Source: Rhodococcus antarcticus (GTDB lineage: Bacteria > Actinomycetota > Actinomycetes > Mycobacteriales > Mycobacteriaceae). Taken from it: 64,000 nucleotides of DNA. Under the pieces are notes generated by a model. It made no database searches, had not been told where the DNA came from, and was given only the letters and a program-made list of their open reading frames with translations. Both the position numbers and the translations under genes were made by a program. The stretch covers positions 3,614,203-3,678,202 of the forward strand of contig NZ_CP110615.1 of the NCBI RefSeq assembly GCF_026153295.1, written 5' to 3'. Every line of letters starts with the position of its first letter. Position 1 is the stretch's first letter. Positions 43,049 to 52,055 of this stretch are shown here, piece by piece.

Positions 43049-44263
43049 GTGTCCGACACCCCCGCTGCCGTCACCGCAGCCCCCGGCAAGGCGAGCCGCT
43101 CGGCCGTGGTGGGGGCGATGTTCCTGATGGCCACCAGCGCCATCGGCCCCGGCTTCATCACCCAGACCACGACGTTCACCGCGCGGCTCGGCGCTGCGTT
43201 CGCCTTCGCGATCCTGATCTCGATCCTGGTCGACGTCGCCGTGCAGCTGAACGTCTGGCGGGTCGTGGGGGTGTCCGGCAAGCGGGTCAACGAGCTCGGG
43301 AACTCGGTGGTGCCGGGGCTCGGCTGGGCGCTGGCCGCCCTCGTCGTGGCCGGCGGCGTCGTGTTCAACATCGGCAACATCGGGGGCTCGGGGCTGGGCA
43401 CCGAGGCGATGTTCGGCCTCGACGCCAAGATCGGCGGTGCGATCTCCGCGCTCGTCGCGATCGGGATCTTCCTGAGCAAGAAGGCCGGGGTGGCGCTGGA
43501 CCGGATCGTCGTGGTCCTCGGCGCGGCGATGATCCTGCTGACGGGCTACGTCGCCGTCGTCTCGGGCCCGCCCGTCCTCGACGCCCTGCGCAACACCATC
43601 GCCCCGGAGACCGTCGACCTGCTGGTCATCACCACCCTCATCGGCGGCACCGTCGGCGGGTACATCACCTACGCCGGGGCGCACCGGCTGCTCGACTCCG
43701 GGCTGACGGGCCCTTCCCACGCTCGCGCGATCGCGCGCAGCTCGGTGATCGGCATCCTGGTGACCGCGGTGATGCGGGTGCTGCTGTTCCTCGCCGTGCT
43801 CGGCGTCGTCGCCGGCGGGGTCACCCTGGCCAAGGACAACCCGTCGGCGAGCGCGTTCCAGGCCGCTGCCGGGCAGGTGGGTCTGCGCGTGTTCGGCATC
43901 ATCCTGTGGGCGGCCAGCCTGACCTCGGTGATCGGCGCCGCTTACACCTCGGTCAGCTTCCTGACCACCCGCCGCACGCGGGAGCGCACCCGGAACCTGC
44001 TCACGGTCGGCTTCATCGCGGGCTGCGCCGTGCTCTACCTCGTCATCGGCGCGGCCCCGGTCAAGCTGCTCGTGTTCGCCGGGGCGTTCAACGGGCTGAT
44101 CCTGCCCGTCGGGTTCACCCTGGTGCTGTGGGTGGCATGGCGCCGGCGCGACCTGCTGGAGGGCTACCGCTACCCGGCGTGGCTGCTGGGGGTGGGCGTG
44201 CTCGCGTGGCTGGTCACCCTCTACCTGGGCTACGCCGCGCTGACGAGCCTGGGCAACCTGTGA
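43049..44263 (+). CDS. NRAMP-like transporter of the 5-oxoproline operon (YcsG-like)
   Basis: A 404-residue polytopic protein (about eleven helices) of the NRAMP superfamily. It opens [20 protein letters not shown], where true metal-ion NRAMPs have the D-P-G-N metal site; here that motif is missing, and in helix 6 [20 protein letters not shown] replaces the M-P-H region. So it is unlikely to carry Mn or Fe. It is the first gene of an operon with pxpABC and ycsI-like genes, the arrangement of Bacillus ycsG with ycsF-I-J-K. Import of 5-oxoproline or a related acid is inferred from context. GTG start at 43049 with GAGAGG before it; overlaps pxpA by 4 bp. Confidence 0.82.
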   Translation: MSDTPAAVTAAPGKASRSAVVGAMFLMATSAIGPGFITQTTTFTARLGAAFAFAILISILVDVAVQLNVWRVVGVSGKRVNELGNSVVPGLGWALAALVVAGGVVFNIGNIGGSGLGTEAMFGLDAKIGGAISALVAIGIFLSKKAGVALDRIVVVLGAAMILLTGYVAVVSGPPVLDALRNTIAPETVDLLVITTLIGGTVGGYITYAGAHRLLDSGLTGPSHARAIARSSVIGILVTAVMRVLLFLAVLGVVAGGVTLAKDNPSASAFQAAAGQVGLRVFGIILWAASLTSVIGAAYTSVSFLTTRRTRERTRNLLTVGFIAGCAVLYLVIGAAPVKLLVFAGAFNGLILPVGFTLVLWVAWRRRDLLEGYRYPAWLLGVGVLAWLVTLYLGYAALTSLGNL

Positions 44264-45036
44264 CCGTCGCGGTGGACCTGAACAGCGACGTCGGCGAGTC
44301 GTTCGGCCGCTGGACCCTGGGCGACGACGAGGCCGTGCTGGCCAGCGTGACCAGCGCGAACGTGGCGTGCGGCTTCCACGCCGGGGACCCCACCACCCTG
44401 CGGCGCACCTGCGAGCTCGCGGTGGCCGGCGGGGTCGTGGTCGGGGCCCAGGTGGGCTACCGCGACCTCGCCGGGTTCGGCCGCCGCTTCCTCGACGTCA
44501 GCGCCCGCGAGCTGGCCGACGACGTGCTCTACCAGCTCGGGGCGCTGGAGGCCCTGTGCCGGGTGAGCGGGACCCGGGTGCGCTACGTCAAGCCGCACGG
44601 CGCGCTGTACAACGCGGTCGTGCACCACCAGGAGCAGGCTCGGGCGGTGGTCGACGCCGTGCACGCCTACGACCCCGGGCTGCCCGTCCTCGGCCTGCCC
44701 GGGTCGGTGTTCCTCGACGCCGCGCGGGCGAAGGGGCTGCGCGCCGTGCCGGAGGCGTTCGCCGACCGCGGGTACACCGCCGCCGGCACCCTGGTGCCGC
44801 GGACCGGGGCCGGCGCGCTGCTGAGCGACCCGGACCTGGTCGCCGCGCGGGTGCTGCGGCTGGTCACCGAGGGCGTCGTCACCGCCGTCGACGGCACCGA
44901 CGTGCCGGTGCGGGCCGAGTCGGTGTGCCTGCACGGGGACTCGCCGGGGGCGGTCGCGATGGCGCGGGCCGTGCGGTCCACGCTCGACGGCGCGGGGGTC
45001 CCGGTCGTGGCGTTCGCGGGCGGGCCCGGTGCCTGA
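44260..45036 (+). CDS. pxpA: 5-oxoprolinase subunit A (LamB/YcsF family)
   Basis: A 258-residue PxpA, the usual size of about 250. Family motifs: [20 protein letters not shown] at the N terminus, [20 protein letters not shown] (about 35), [33 protein letters not shown] (about 110), [20 protein letters not shown] and [19 protein letters not shown] at the end. With PxpB and PxpC it forms the prokaryotic ATP-dependent 5-oxoprolinase, which opens 5-oxo-L-proline to glutamate. GTG start at 44260 overlaps the transporter stop (GTGA), so the two are translationally coupled. Confidence 0.95.
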   Translation: MTVAVDLNSDVGESFGRWTLGDDEAVLASVTSANVACGFHAGDPTTLRRTCELAVAGGVVVGAQVGYRDLAGFGRRFLDVSARELADDVLYQLGALEALCRVSGTRVRYVKPHGALYNAVVHHQEQARAVVDAVHAYDPGLPVLGLPGSVFLDAARAKGLRAVPEAFADRGYTAAGTLVPRTGAGALLSDPDLVAARVLRLVTEGVVTAVDGTDVPVRAESVCLHGDSPGAVAMARAVRSTLDGAGVPVVAFAGGPGA

Positions 45037-45661
45037 GGCCCGCGTGCTCCCGTGCGGGGACACGAGCCTGCTGCTGGAGGTCGTCGACCTCGACGCGGTG
45101 CTCGCCGTCGCCGCGGCGGTCGAGGAGGTCCGGGCGGAGCTCGCGCTGCTCGACGTCGTCCCCGGGGCGCGGACGGTGCTGGTGACGGTCGAGCCCGGCC
45201 GTGCGCTGGGTCCGCTGGGCCAGCGCCTGCAGGACCTCGCCCGCACGGCCCCCGACGCCGCGGCGGCGCGCCACGGGGACGAGACCAGGATCGAGGTGGT
45301 CTACGACGGGCCGGACCTCGACGAGGTGGCGGCGCTGACCGGGTTGAGCCGGCAGCAGGTGGTCCGCGCGCACACCGGCACCCCCTGGCGGATCGGGTTC
45401 GGTGGCTTCGCCCCCGGCTTCGTCTACCTCGTGGACGGCGACCCCCGGCTGGCCGTGCCGCGCCGCACGGAGTCCCGCACCAGCGTGCCCGCGGGATCGG
45501 TGGGCCTCGCGGGGGCGTTCAGCGGGATCTACCCCCGGGCCTCGCCCGGCGGCTGGCAGCTGCTGGGGCGCACCGGTGCCCCCCTGTTCGACCTCGACCG
45601 CGACCCGCCGGCCCTGCTCCGCACCGGCGGCTGGGTGCGCTTCGTCGCGGTGCTCTCGTGA
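45029..45661 (+). CDS. pxpB: 5-oxoprolinase subunit B (KipI-like)
   Basis: A 210-residue PxpB of the KipI/allophanate-hydrolase-subunit-1 family. Motifs: [20 protein letters not shown] at the N terminus, [14 protein letters not shown], the central [20 protein letters not shown], and the highly conserved [20 protein letters not shown], with the [20 protein letters not shown] and [16 protein letters not shown] segments. Partner of PxpC, with PxpA. The GTG at 45029 lies 8 bp before the end of pxpA. The second gene of the three is followed by pxpC after 13 bp. Confidence 0.94.
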   Translation: MPEARVLPCGDTSLLLEVVDLDAVLAVAAAVEEVRAELALLDVVPGARTVLVTVEPGRALGPLGQRLQDLARTAPDAAAARHGDETRIEVVYDGPDLDEVAALTGLSRQQVVRAHTGTPWRIGFGGFAPGFVYLVDGDPRLAVPRRTESRTSVPAGSVGLAGAFSGIYPRASPGGWQLLGRTGAPLFDLDRDPPALLRTGGWVRFVAVLS

Positions 45662-45674
45662 ACCCGGTGGGTCC

Positions 45675-46541
45675 GTGAGCGGGGTGCGCGCGGGCCTGAC
45701 CGTGCTGGCCACCGGCCCGCTGGCCCTGGTGCAGGACCGCGGCCGACCCGGCCTCGGTGGCACGGGCGTGGGCTGCTCCGGCGCCGCCGACCGCCGCTCC
45801 CACGACCTCGCGAACCGGCTGGTGGCCAACGACCCCGGTGCCGCGAGCATCGAGGTCACCCTCGGCGGGCTGCAGGTCCGGGCAGAGGTCGACCTGACCG
45901 TGGCCGTGACCGGTGCGCCCGCGCCCGCCGACGTGGCCGGCACCCCGGTCGGGCACGCCGCGGTGCTGCGGCTGCGGGCCGGGCAGGTGCTGACCCTGGG
46001 GTGGGCGCCCAGCGGGCTGCGCAGCTACCTCGCAGTGCGGGGTGGGATCGACGTCGCCCCCGTGCTGGGCTCGCGCGCCACCGACGTGCTCTCCGGGCTC
46101 GGCCCGCCGCCGCTCGCCGTGGGCACCGTGCTGCCCGTCGGGCCCGCCCCGCACGGTGCCCCGGTGGTGGACCAGGCCCCCGTCGCCGTCCCCGCGGCCG
46201 GCCCCCTGGTGGTGCGGGCCCGCCGCGGACCGCGCGCTGACTGGGTCCGCGACGACCTGTTCGCGCGGCCCTGGACGATCTCCAGCCGCAGCGACCGCAT
46301 CGGCGCCCGCCTCGACGGCGCGCCGCTGCACCCCGTCGAGGGGCGGGGCGAGCTGCCCAGCGAGGGCCTCGTGCGCGGCGCGGTTCAGGTGCCCCCCAGC
46401 GGCGAGCCCGTGCTGTTCCTCGCCGACCACCCCGTCACCGGCGGGTACCCCGTCGTCGCCGTCGTCCTCGACGCCGACGTCGACCTCGCCGCCCAGGCCC
46501 GCCCGGGCCAGCAGATCCGATTCCAGGAGGCCCGACCATGA
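45675..46541 (+). CDS. pxpC: 5-oxoprolinase subunit C (KipA-like)
   Basis: A 288-residue PxpC (KipA/allophanate-hydrolase-subunit-2 family). Motifs: [20 protein letters not shown] at the N terminus, [20 protein letters not shown] with [35 protein letters not shown] (about 120), [17 protein letters not shown] (about 215) and ILFLADHP-like [19 protein letters not shown] near the end. It completes the ATP-dependent 5-oxoprolinase. GTG at 45675 chosen because the domain begins about 5 residues later; a GTG at 45684 is possible. Its stop overlaps the next gene by 4 bp. Confidence 0.94.
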   Translation: MSGVRAGLTVLATGPLALVQDRGRPGLGGTGVGCSGAADRRSHDLANRLVANDPGAASIEVTLGGLQVRAEVDLTVAVTGAPAPADVAGTPVGHAAVLRLRAGQVLTLGWAPSGLRSYLAVRGGIDVAPVLGSRATDVLSGLGPPPLAVGTVLPVGPAPHGAPVVDQAPVAVPAAGPLVVRARRGPRADWVRDDLFARPWTISSRSDRIGARLDGAPLHPVEGRGELPSEGLVRGAVQVPPSGEPVLFLADHPVTGGYPVVAVVLDADVDLAAQARPGQQIRFQEARP

Positions 46542-47332
46542 CCACGCCCGTGCTCGACCCCGCCGCCCTCACCCCGACCCAGGCGCGGCTGCGCTTCCGC
46601 GGCGGGCTGGCCGTGCCCACGGCGGGGTGGTCGGCCGGGTACGCCCAGGCCAACCTCGTCGCCGTTCCGCGCGAGATCGCCTACGACCTGCTGCTGTTCG
46701 CCCAGCGCAACCCCAAGCCGTGCCCGGTGCTCGACGTCCTCGACCCCGGCGCGGTGTCCGGGCCGATCCTCGACGGCGACGTCCGCACCGACCTGCCCCG
46801 CTACCGCGTCTTCGTCGACGGCGAGCTGGTGGACGAGCCGACCGACGTCACCGCGTGGTGGCGCGAGGACCTCGTCAGCCTGCTCGTGGGGTGCAGCTTC
46901 ACCTTCGAGCACGCCCTGCTCGAGGCGGGCGTCCCCGTCCGCCACGTCGAGCAGGCCGTCAACGTGCCGATGTACCGGACGAGCCGGCGGTGCCGGTCCG
47001 CGGGGGCGGTGTCCGGACCGCTCGTCGTCTCGATGCGCCCCGTGCCGGCCGCACAGGTGGCCGACGCGGTGCGGATCACCTCCCGGTACCCGGCGGTGCA
47101 CGGCGCCCCGGTGCACGTCGGCGACCCCGGACTGCTCGGGATCGCGGACCTGGCGCGCCCGGACTACGGGGATGCGGTGCGGCTGGAGCCCGGCGACGTG
47201 CCGGTGTTCTGGGCGTGCGGGGTGACTCCGCAGGCCGCGGTGGTCGAGTCGCGGCCCTCGCTGGCCATCACCCACGCCCCCGGCCACATGCTGGTCACCG
47301 ACGCCCGGGACAGCGCCTACCTGGTCCCCTGA
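46538..47332 (+). CDS. YcsI/DUF1445-family putative hydro-lyase
   Basis: A 264-residue protein of the YcsI family. Motifs: [20 protein letters not shown] (about residue 28), [16 protein letters not shown] (about 52), [20 protein letters not shown] (about 110), [20 protein letters not shown] and [12 protein letters not shown] near 230, ending [12 protein letters not shown] related domain is part of mammalian D-glutamate cyclase, which interconverts D-glutamate and 5-oxo-D-proline. Here it may extend the operon to D-5-oxoproline. ATG overlaps the pxpC stop (ATGA), so all five operon genes are tightly packed or coupled. Confidence 0.9.
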   Translation: MTTPVLDPAALTPTQARLRFRGGLAVPTAGWSAGYAQANLVAVPREIAYDLLLFAQRNPKPCPVLDVLDPGAVSGPILDGDVRTDLPRYRVFVDGELVDEPTDVTAWWREDLVSLLVGCSFTFEHALLEAGVPVRHVEQAVNVPMYRTSRRCRSAGAVSGPLVVSMRPVPAAQVADAVRITSRYPAVHGAPVHVGDPGLLGIADLARPDYGDAVRLEPGDVPVFWACGVTPQAAVVESRPSLAITHAPGHMLVTDARDSAYLVP

Positions 47333-47354
47333 GGCGCCCGGTCCCCTGAGGCGC

Positions 47355-47960
47355 TCAGCCGGCCCGGACCGCCACCACCAGCGCGTCGATCGCCGGCCGG
47401 GGCGCGCCCTCGACCTCGCGCAGGGGCTTGGTGGCCACGGTCACCGTCATGTCCGCGGGCAGCTGCGCGGCCACGTCGTCGGGGGTGAACAGCACGCGGG
47501 GGTCCTGGGCGCCGCCCGTGCCGTGCTCGATGTTCGTGCTGTCGTGCGCGACGACGAGCAGCGTCCCGCCCGGCGCCAGCGCCGCGCACGCCTTGGCCAG
47601 CACGGTGGCGCGCTGCTCGGCCGGCAGGTGCAGGAAGCACTGCAGCACCAGGTCGTAGGGCCCACCGAGCTCGTCGGTCACCGCGTCGGCGTGGCGCCAC
47701 GTCAACCGGGACACCACGGCCCGGGGGGACGGTGCGGCCATCTCGGCGGCCTTGGCCAGCGCCACCGCGGAGTAGTCGCTGCCGGTGACCTCCCAGCCCC
47801 GGGTGGCCAGCCACAGCGCGTTGCGACCCTCCCCGCAGGCGAGGTCCAGCGCCCGGCCCCGGGGCAGCGCGGTGGCGTGCTCCACGACGTAGCGGTTGGG
47901 CGGTGCGCCCCACACGAGCTCGCGGGCGGAGTAGCGGGCGTCCCAGGCGGCGGAGTCCAT
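47355..47960 (-). CDS. Class I SAM-dependent methyltransferase
   Basis: A 201-residue methyltransferase of the UbiE/TehB-like type. It opens WDARYSARELVWGAPPNRYV, then motif I GRALDLACGEGRNALWLATR (about 38-55), the motif II acidic region VTGSDYSAVALAKAAEM, and motif IV YDLVLQCFLHLPAEQR with a terminal beta strand set. W-D-x-R-Y-x…W-G-x-x-P-N is a mark of the TehB/thiopurine-like group in actinobacteria. The substrate is unknown. ATG at 47958-47960. It is convergent with the pxp operon, 22 bp away, and is followed (same strand, upstream) by proline dehydrogenase, 47 bp apart. Confidence 0.88.
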   Translation of the reverse strand: MDSAAWDARYSARELVWGAPPNRYVVEHATALPRGRALDLACGEGRNALWLATRGWEVTGSDYSAVALAKAAEMAAPSPRAVVSRLTWRHADAVTDELGGPYDLVLQCFLHLPAEQRATVLAKACAALAPGGTLLVVAHDSTNIEHGTGGAQDPRVLFTPDDVAAQLPADMTVTVATKPLREVEGAPRPAIDALVVAVRAG

Positions 47961-48007
47961 GCCCGTGACCGTAGGCGTGCACCGGTGCGCGACCCGTCCC
48001 GCCGTCC

Positions 48008-48925
48008 CTAGCGGTGCAGCAGGGCGCGGGCGAAGAAGGCGACGTTGGCGGGGCGCTCGGCGAGGCGGCGCACGAAGTAGGCGTACCAGTCCGCGCCGTA
48101 GGGCACGTAGACCCGCACCTGGTGGCCCAGCGCCCGCAGCCGGTCCTGCTCGTCGGAGCGGATCCCGTAGAGCATCTGCAGCTCCCAGGAGTCGGCGGTG
48201 CGGCCGTGCTCGGCGGCCAGGGCCACCGCCCGGTCCACCCGGTCGAGGTCGTGCGTGGCCACCTGCGGGTGACCGCTGCCGGCCATGAGCAGCGCCAGGC
48301 ACCGGTCGTAGGCGGCGTCCACGTCGGCCTTGGCCGGGTGCGCGACCGCGGCGGGCTCGGCGTAGGCGCCCTTGACCAGCCGCACCCGCGATCCGGGGCC
48401 CACCAGGTCGGCGAGGTCGCCGGGGGTGCGCCGCAGCGCGGACTGCACCACCGCGGCCACCCACGGGAAGTCCACCCGCAGGGCGTGCACCGCGGCCAGG
48501 GTGCGGTCCACCGTCGTGTGGTCCTCCATGTCCACCGAGACCGTGGTCCCCACCCGGGCGGCGGCCTCGCACACCCGGCGCGCACCGTCGAGGGCGAGCG
48601 AGTCGTCCAGGCCCTGGCCCAGGGCGGACAGCTTCAGCGACACCTCGGCGGCCGGCACGGCACCGGCGTCGGCGAGCCGGTCGAGCAGCCCCGTGTAGGC
48701 CTGCGCGGTGGCCGTGGCCTGGGCGCGGGTGGTGACGTCCTCGCCGAGGCGGTCGACGGTCGCGGTGAGCCCGCGCCCGATCAGCGCCTGCACGGTGCGC
48801 ACCGCGTCGGCCTCGGTCTCGCCGGCCACGAAACGGTCGACGACGGCCCGGGTGGCCGGCACCCGGGTGCTCAGCCGGCGGACCCGGTCGCTGCGGGAGA
48901 GCCGGAGCAGTGCTGCGTTCGCCAT
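48008..48925 (-). CDS. pruB: Proline dehydrogenase
   Basis: A 305-residue monofunctional proline dehydrogenase (FAD, TIM barrel), similar in size to actinobacterial PruB. Motifs: VSLKLSALGQGLDDSLALDG (about 105), VSVDMEDHTTVDRTLAAVHA, RVRLVKGAYAEPAAVAHPAK (about 180), SWELQMLYGIRSDEQDRLRA (about 245) and the hallmark RVYVPYGADWYAYFVRRLAE near the C terminus (R-x-Y-V-P-Y-G…Y…R-R-x-x-E). It oxidises L-proline to pyrroline-5-carboxylate. The partner pruA is not in the window. Start at ATG 48923-48925. It is divergent from a PucR regulator, 74 bp between starts. Confidence 0.94.
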   Translation of the reverse strand: MANAALLRLSRSDRVRRLSTRVPATRAVVDRFVAGETEADAVRTVQALIGRGLTATVDRLGEDVTTRAQATATAQAYTGLLDRLADAGAVPAAEVSLKLSALGQGLDDSLALDGARRVCEAAARVGTTVSVDMEDHTTVDRTLAAVHALRVDFPWVAAVVQSALRRTPGDLADLVGPGSRVRLVKGAYAEPAAVAHPAKADVDAAYDRCLALLMAGSGHPQVATHDLDRVDRAVALAAEHGRTADSWELQMLYGIRSDEQDRLRALGHQVRVYVPYGADWYAYFVRRLAERPANVAFFARALLHR

Positions 48926-48999
48926 GACCCGAGCGTGCTCGCCGCCGCCGTGTCCCACCAGGGACGATCGTCCACTGTCGGAGGGTCCACGTCAGACTT

Positions 49000-50172
49000 A
49001 TGCTCAGCGGCGTGCTGTCGGAGCTGCAGGGGATCGTCGACGAGGCGTCCCGGCTGCTGGGCGCCCCGACCACCCTCGAGGACACCGGGTTCACCCTCGT
49101 CGCGCACAGCGCCCAGGGGGTGACCCTGGACGCCGTCCGGCGGGGCACGGTCGCGCAGCGGGTCTCCACCCCGCAGGTCCGCGCCTGGTTCGAGGGCTTC
49201 GGCATCACCACCAGCGCCGGCCCCGTGCGCACCCCGGCCGACGCGGCGCTGGGGGTTCTGCCCCGGCTCTGCGTGCCCGCGCGCACCGGCGACCGCACCC
49301 ACGGCTACCTGTGGGCGCTGGACGCGGGCGGTCCGCACCCCGCCGCCGGGCGCCTGGACGAGGTCGCGGCGCTGGCCGCGCGGGCCGCTGTCCTGCTCGC
49401 CCGGCAGGGCCGCCGCCGCGAGTCCACCACCACCGCCCTGGTCGACCTGCTCTCCCCGGACACCGAGGACGTCGCCCGGGGCGTGCGGGCGCTGAGCGAG
49501 CACGACCTGCTCGACCGGGCGCCCGCCGTGGCCGTCGCCCTGGTCGGCCACACCGGCGCGGCCGACCTCGCCCACACCCTGTGGCGGCTGCCGCGCGGGG
49601 TGGTCGGCGACACCGGCCCGGGCGGCACCGTCCTGCTCGTGGCGCTGCGCAGCGCCAGCGACCCGGGCCCCGCGCACCGGGTGGCCGCCGATGTCCTGGC
49701 CCGGCACGCCGAACGGCTCGGCGCGGCGGAGCGGGCGGGGCTGGTGGCGGCGGTCGGGGGCCCGCGCACCGACGTGCACGCGGCCCGGGCGTCGTGGCGG
49801 GAGGCCCGGTGGGCGCTGCGGGCAGCGCACCCGGGGGTGGTCGCGGACTGGGCGGCGCTCGGCGTCGCGCGCCTGCTCGCCGCGGAACCCGGGGCGGACC
49901 TGCTGCTGGACCTGGGCGCGCTGGACGACGAGCTCACCCGCACCGCGCGGGCCTACCTGGACCGGGCCGGGGCGATCGCCGCCACGGCCGCCGAGCTGGG
50001 GATCCACCGGCAGACGCTCTACCACCGGCTCGGTCGGGTGGAGGCGCTGACCGGGCGCTCGCTGCGCGACGGCCAGGACCGCCTCGCGCTGCACCTGGCC
50101 CTGACCCTGCGCCCGCTGCTCGACCCGGCCGCCGCCCACCCGCGCAGCTGGGACCGGGCGAGCGCGGCGTAG
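49000..50172 (+). CDS. PucR-family transcriptional regulator
   Basis: A 390-residue regulator. The N-terminal 150 residues form a sensory region (LSELQGIVDEASRLLGAPTT…). The middle 120 hold a GGDEF-like CdaR domain, and the C-terminal 60 hold the HTH_30 DNA-binding helix: RAYLDRAGAIAATAAELGIH, RQTLYHRLGRVEALTGRSLR. Mycobacterial PruC belongs to this group and activates proline utilisation; here the gene is divergent from pruB, so it is the probable proline-responsive activator. ATG at 49000. It could also influence the nearby 5-oxoproline operon, but no shared site was seen. Confidence 0.88.
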   Translation: MLSGVLSELQGIVDEASRLLGAPTTLEDTGFTLVAHSAQGVTLDAVRRGTVAQRVSTPQVRAWFEGFGITTSAGPVRTPADAALGVLPRLCVPARTGDRTHGYLWALDAGGPHPAAGRLDEVAALAARAAVLLARQGRRRESTTTALVDLLSPDTEDVARGVRALSEHDLLDRAPAVAVALVGHTGAADLAHTLWRLPRGVVGDTGPGGTVLLVALRSASDPGPAHRVAADVLARHAERLGAAERAGLVAAVGGPRTDVHAARASWREARWALRAAHPGVVADWAALGVARLLAAEPGADLLLDLGALDDELTRTARAYLDRAGAIAATAAELGIHRQTLYHRLGRVEALTGRSLRDGQDRLALHLALTLRPLLDPAAAHPRSWDRASAA

Positions 50173-50220
50173 CTCGCAGTGGCCCGGGCCCGGGCCCGCG
50201 CGCCGCGCGCCGCGCGCCGC

Positions 50221-51972
50221 TCAGGCCAGCAGCTGCGACCGGGCCAGCTCGCCGTAGAGCGGGCTGGAGACCAGCAGCTCGGCGTGCGTGCCCGCCGCCA
50301 CCACCCGGCCGTCGTCGAGGACCACGATCTGGTCGGAGTGGATGACCGTCGAGAGCCGGTGGGCCACCACGAGCAGCGTGCGCCCGTCGGCGGCAGCGGC
50401 GTCCACCGCCGCGCGCAGCGCCTGCTCGTTGCGGGCGTCCAGGCTGGCGGTCGGCTCGTCGAGCAGCATGAGCCGCGGCCGGGCGAGCAGCGTCCGCGCG
50501 ATGGCCAGGCGCTGGCGCTCCCCGCCGGAGAGCAGCACCCCCTCCTCGCCCACCTGCGCGTCCAGGCCCAGCGGGCTCCGGCTGACCAGCGCGCGCAGGT
50601 TCACCTGGTCGAGCACCGCGAGCTGCTGGCCCTCGCTCGTGCCGGGCGCGGCCAGGGCGAGGTTCTCCCGCAGCGTCCCGGCCAGCACGGGGGAGTCCTG
50701 CTCCACGTAGCCCAGCCCGGCCCGGAGCTCGGCGCGCGTCCAGGCGCGCACGTCCACCCCGTCCACGAGCACGGCCCCGCCGGTCACGTCGTAGAAGCGC
50801 TCGACCAGGGCCAGCACGGTCGACTTCCCCGCCCCGGACGGCCCGACGAGCGCGGTGCGGGTGCCGGCCGGGATGCGCAGGCTGACCCCGCGCAGCACGG
50901 GGGTGCCGTCGTCGTGGTCGAAGTCCACGCCCCGCAGCTCCAGCGCCGGCGCCCCGAGGACGCGCGGGGTGGAGACGGCCACGTCCCCGTTGTCCTCCTC
51001 GGGCAGCAGCCGGATCTCCTCGATGCGGCCCAGGGCCCCGAGGCCGGTCTGCAGCTGGGTCCAGCTCTGCGCCAGGCGCGCCAGGGGCAGGACGAGCAGG
51101 AACAGGTACAGCACGAAGGAGACGAGCGCCCCGACGGTGAGCGCCCCGCTGGCCACCCGGGCCCCGCCGATGCCGAGCACGGCCAGGAACGAGCCCTGGG
51201 TGGCGATGGTCGCGGCCGGGGAGATCAGTGCCTGCAGCCGTGCCGTGCGCACCCCCACCGTGTACGCCTCGGTGGCGGCCCCGACCACCCCGTCGACCTC
51301 CCGGTCGGTGGCCCCGCTGGCCCGGATGGTGCGGACCGCCGAGAGCGAGCGCTCCACCGCCGCGGTCATGGCGCCGACCTTCGCCTGCGTCAGCCGCGAC
51401 AGCGCCCGCACCCGGCGCGAGGCCAGGGCGATGACGAGCGCGCCGACGGCCACCGCGAGCAGCGTCACCCCGAGCAGGACCACGTCCACCAGGGCCATCG
51501 CGATCGCGGCCCCGACGACCACCACGAGGCTGCTCGCGATGTCCACCAGCCCGGAGGTCACCACGGCCCGCAGCAGCGTCGTGTCGGAGCCGATGCGGCT
51601 CATCAGGTCCCCGGTGCGCCGCTGGTCGTGCTCCACCACGGGCAGCCGCAGCAGGCGCTCGGCCAGGGTGCGCCGGGTGCTGAGCACCACGCCCTCGGCG
51701 GTGCGCTGCAGCAGGAAGCTCTGCACGGCACCGAGCACGGCCCCGGCCACCAGGATCACCACCAGCAGCAGCGACAGCGCCCCCGTCGGGCGGGCGTCCT
51801 GCACGGCGGAGATCACCCGGTTCACCAGCAGCGGCTGCGCCAGCGCGGTCCCGGCCGTGACGAGGGAGAGGACGGCGACGACGACGAGGGCGCCCCGGTG
51901 CTCGCGGACGTAGGGCCACAGCTGGCGCAGCCCCGCGTCGGTCGTGTTCTCCGGTGCCCGCACGTCGCTCAC
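50221..51972 (-). CDS. ABC exporter, fused permease and ATPase
   Basis: A 583-residue half-transporter: six membrane helices (residues 20-310, start LRQLWPYVREHRGALVVVAV) then an ATP-binding domain (340-583). Walker A is LVGPSGAGKSTVLALVERFY, Q-loop YVEQDSPVLAGTLRENL, signature GVLLSGGERQRLAIARTLLA, Walker B RLMLLDEPTASLD and the switch His in VVAHRLSTVIHSDQ. It would work as a homodimer to export lipids, drugs or peptides; no substrate gene is adjacent. GTG start at 51970-51972. The 48 bp after the stop (50173-50220) is a run of CGGGC and CGCGCGC units with no gene. Confidence 0.93.
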   Translation of the reverse strand: MSDVRAPENTTDAGLRQLWPYVREHRGALVVVAVLSLVTAGTALAQPLLVNRVISAVQDARPTGALSLLLVVILVAGAVLGAVQSFLLQRTAEGVVLSTRRTLAERLLRLPVVEHDQRRTGDLMSRIGSDTTLLRAVVTSGLVDIASSLVVVVGAAIAMALVDVVLLGVTLLAVAVGALVIALASRRVRALSRLTQAKVGAMTAAVERSLSAVRTIRASGATDREVDGVVGAATEAYTVGVRTARLQALISPAATIATQGSFLAVLGIGGARVASGALTVGALVSFVLYLFLLVLPLARLAQSWTQLQTGLGALGRIEEIRLLPEEDNGDVAVSTPRVLGAPALELRGVDFDHDDGTPVLRGVSLRIPAGTRTALVGPSGAGKSTVLALVERFYDVTGGAVLVDGVDVRAWTRAELRAGLGYVEQDSPVLAGTLRENLALAAPGTSEGQQLAVLDQVNLRALVSRSPLGLDAQVGEEGVLLSGGERQRLAIARTLLARPRLMLLDEPTASLDARNEQALRAAVDAAAADGRTLLVVAHRLSTVIHSDQIVVLDDGRVVAAGTHAELLVSSPLYGELARSQLLA

Positions 51973-52055
51973 GGACCGAGCCTGCCAGCGATGCGGCCGG
52001 GGCGTTGACCTCGTCGCCGGACCGCCCGCGCCGGTTCGCCGTAGTCTCAGCCCTC

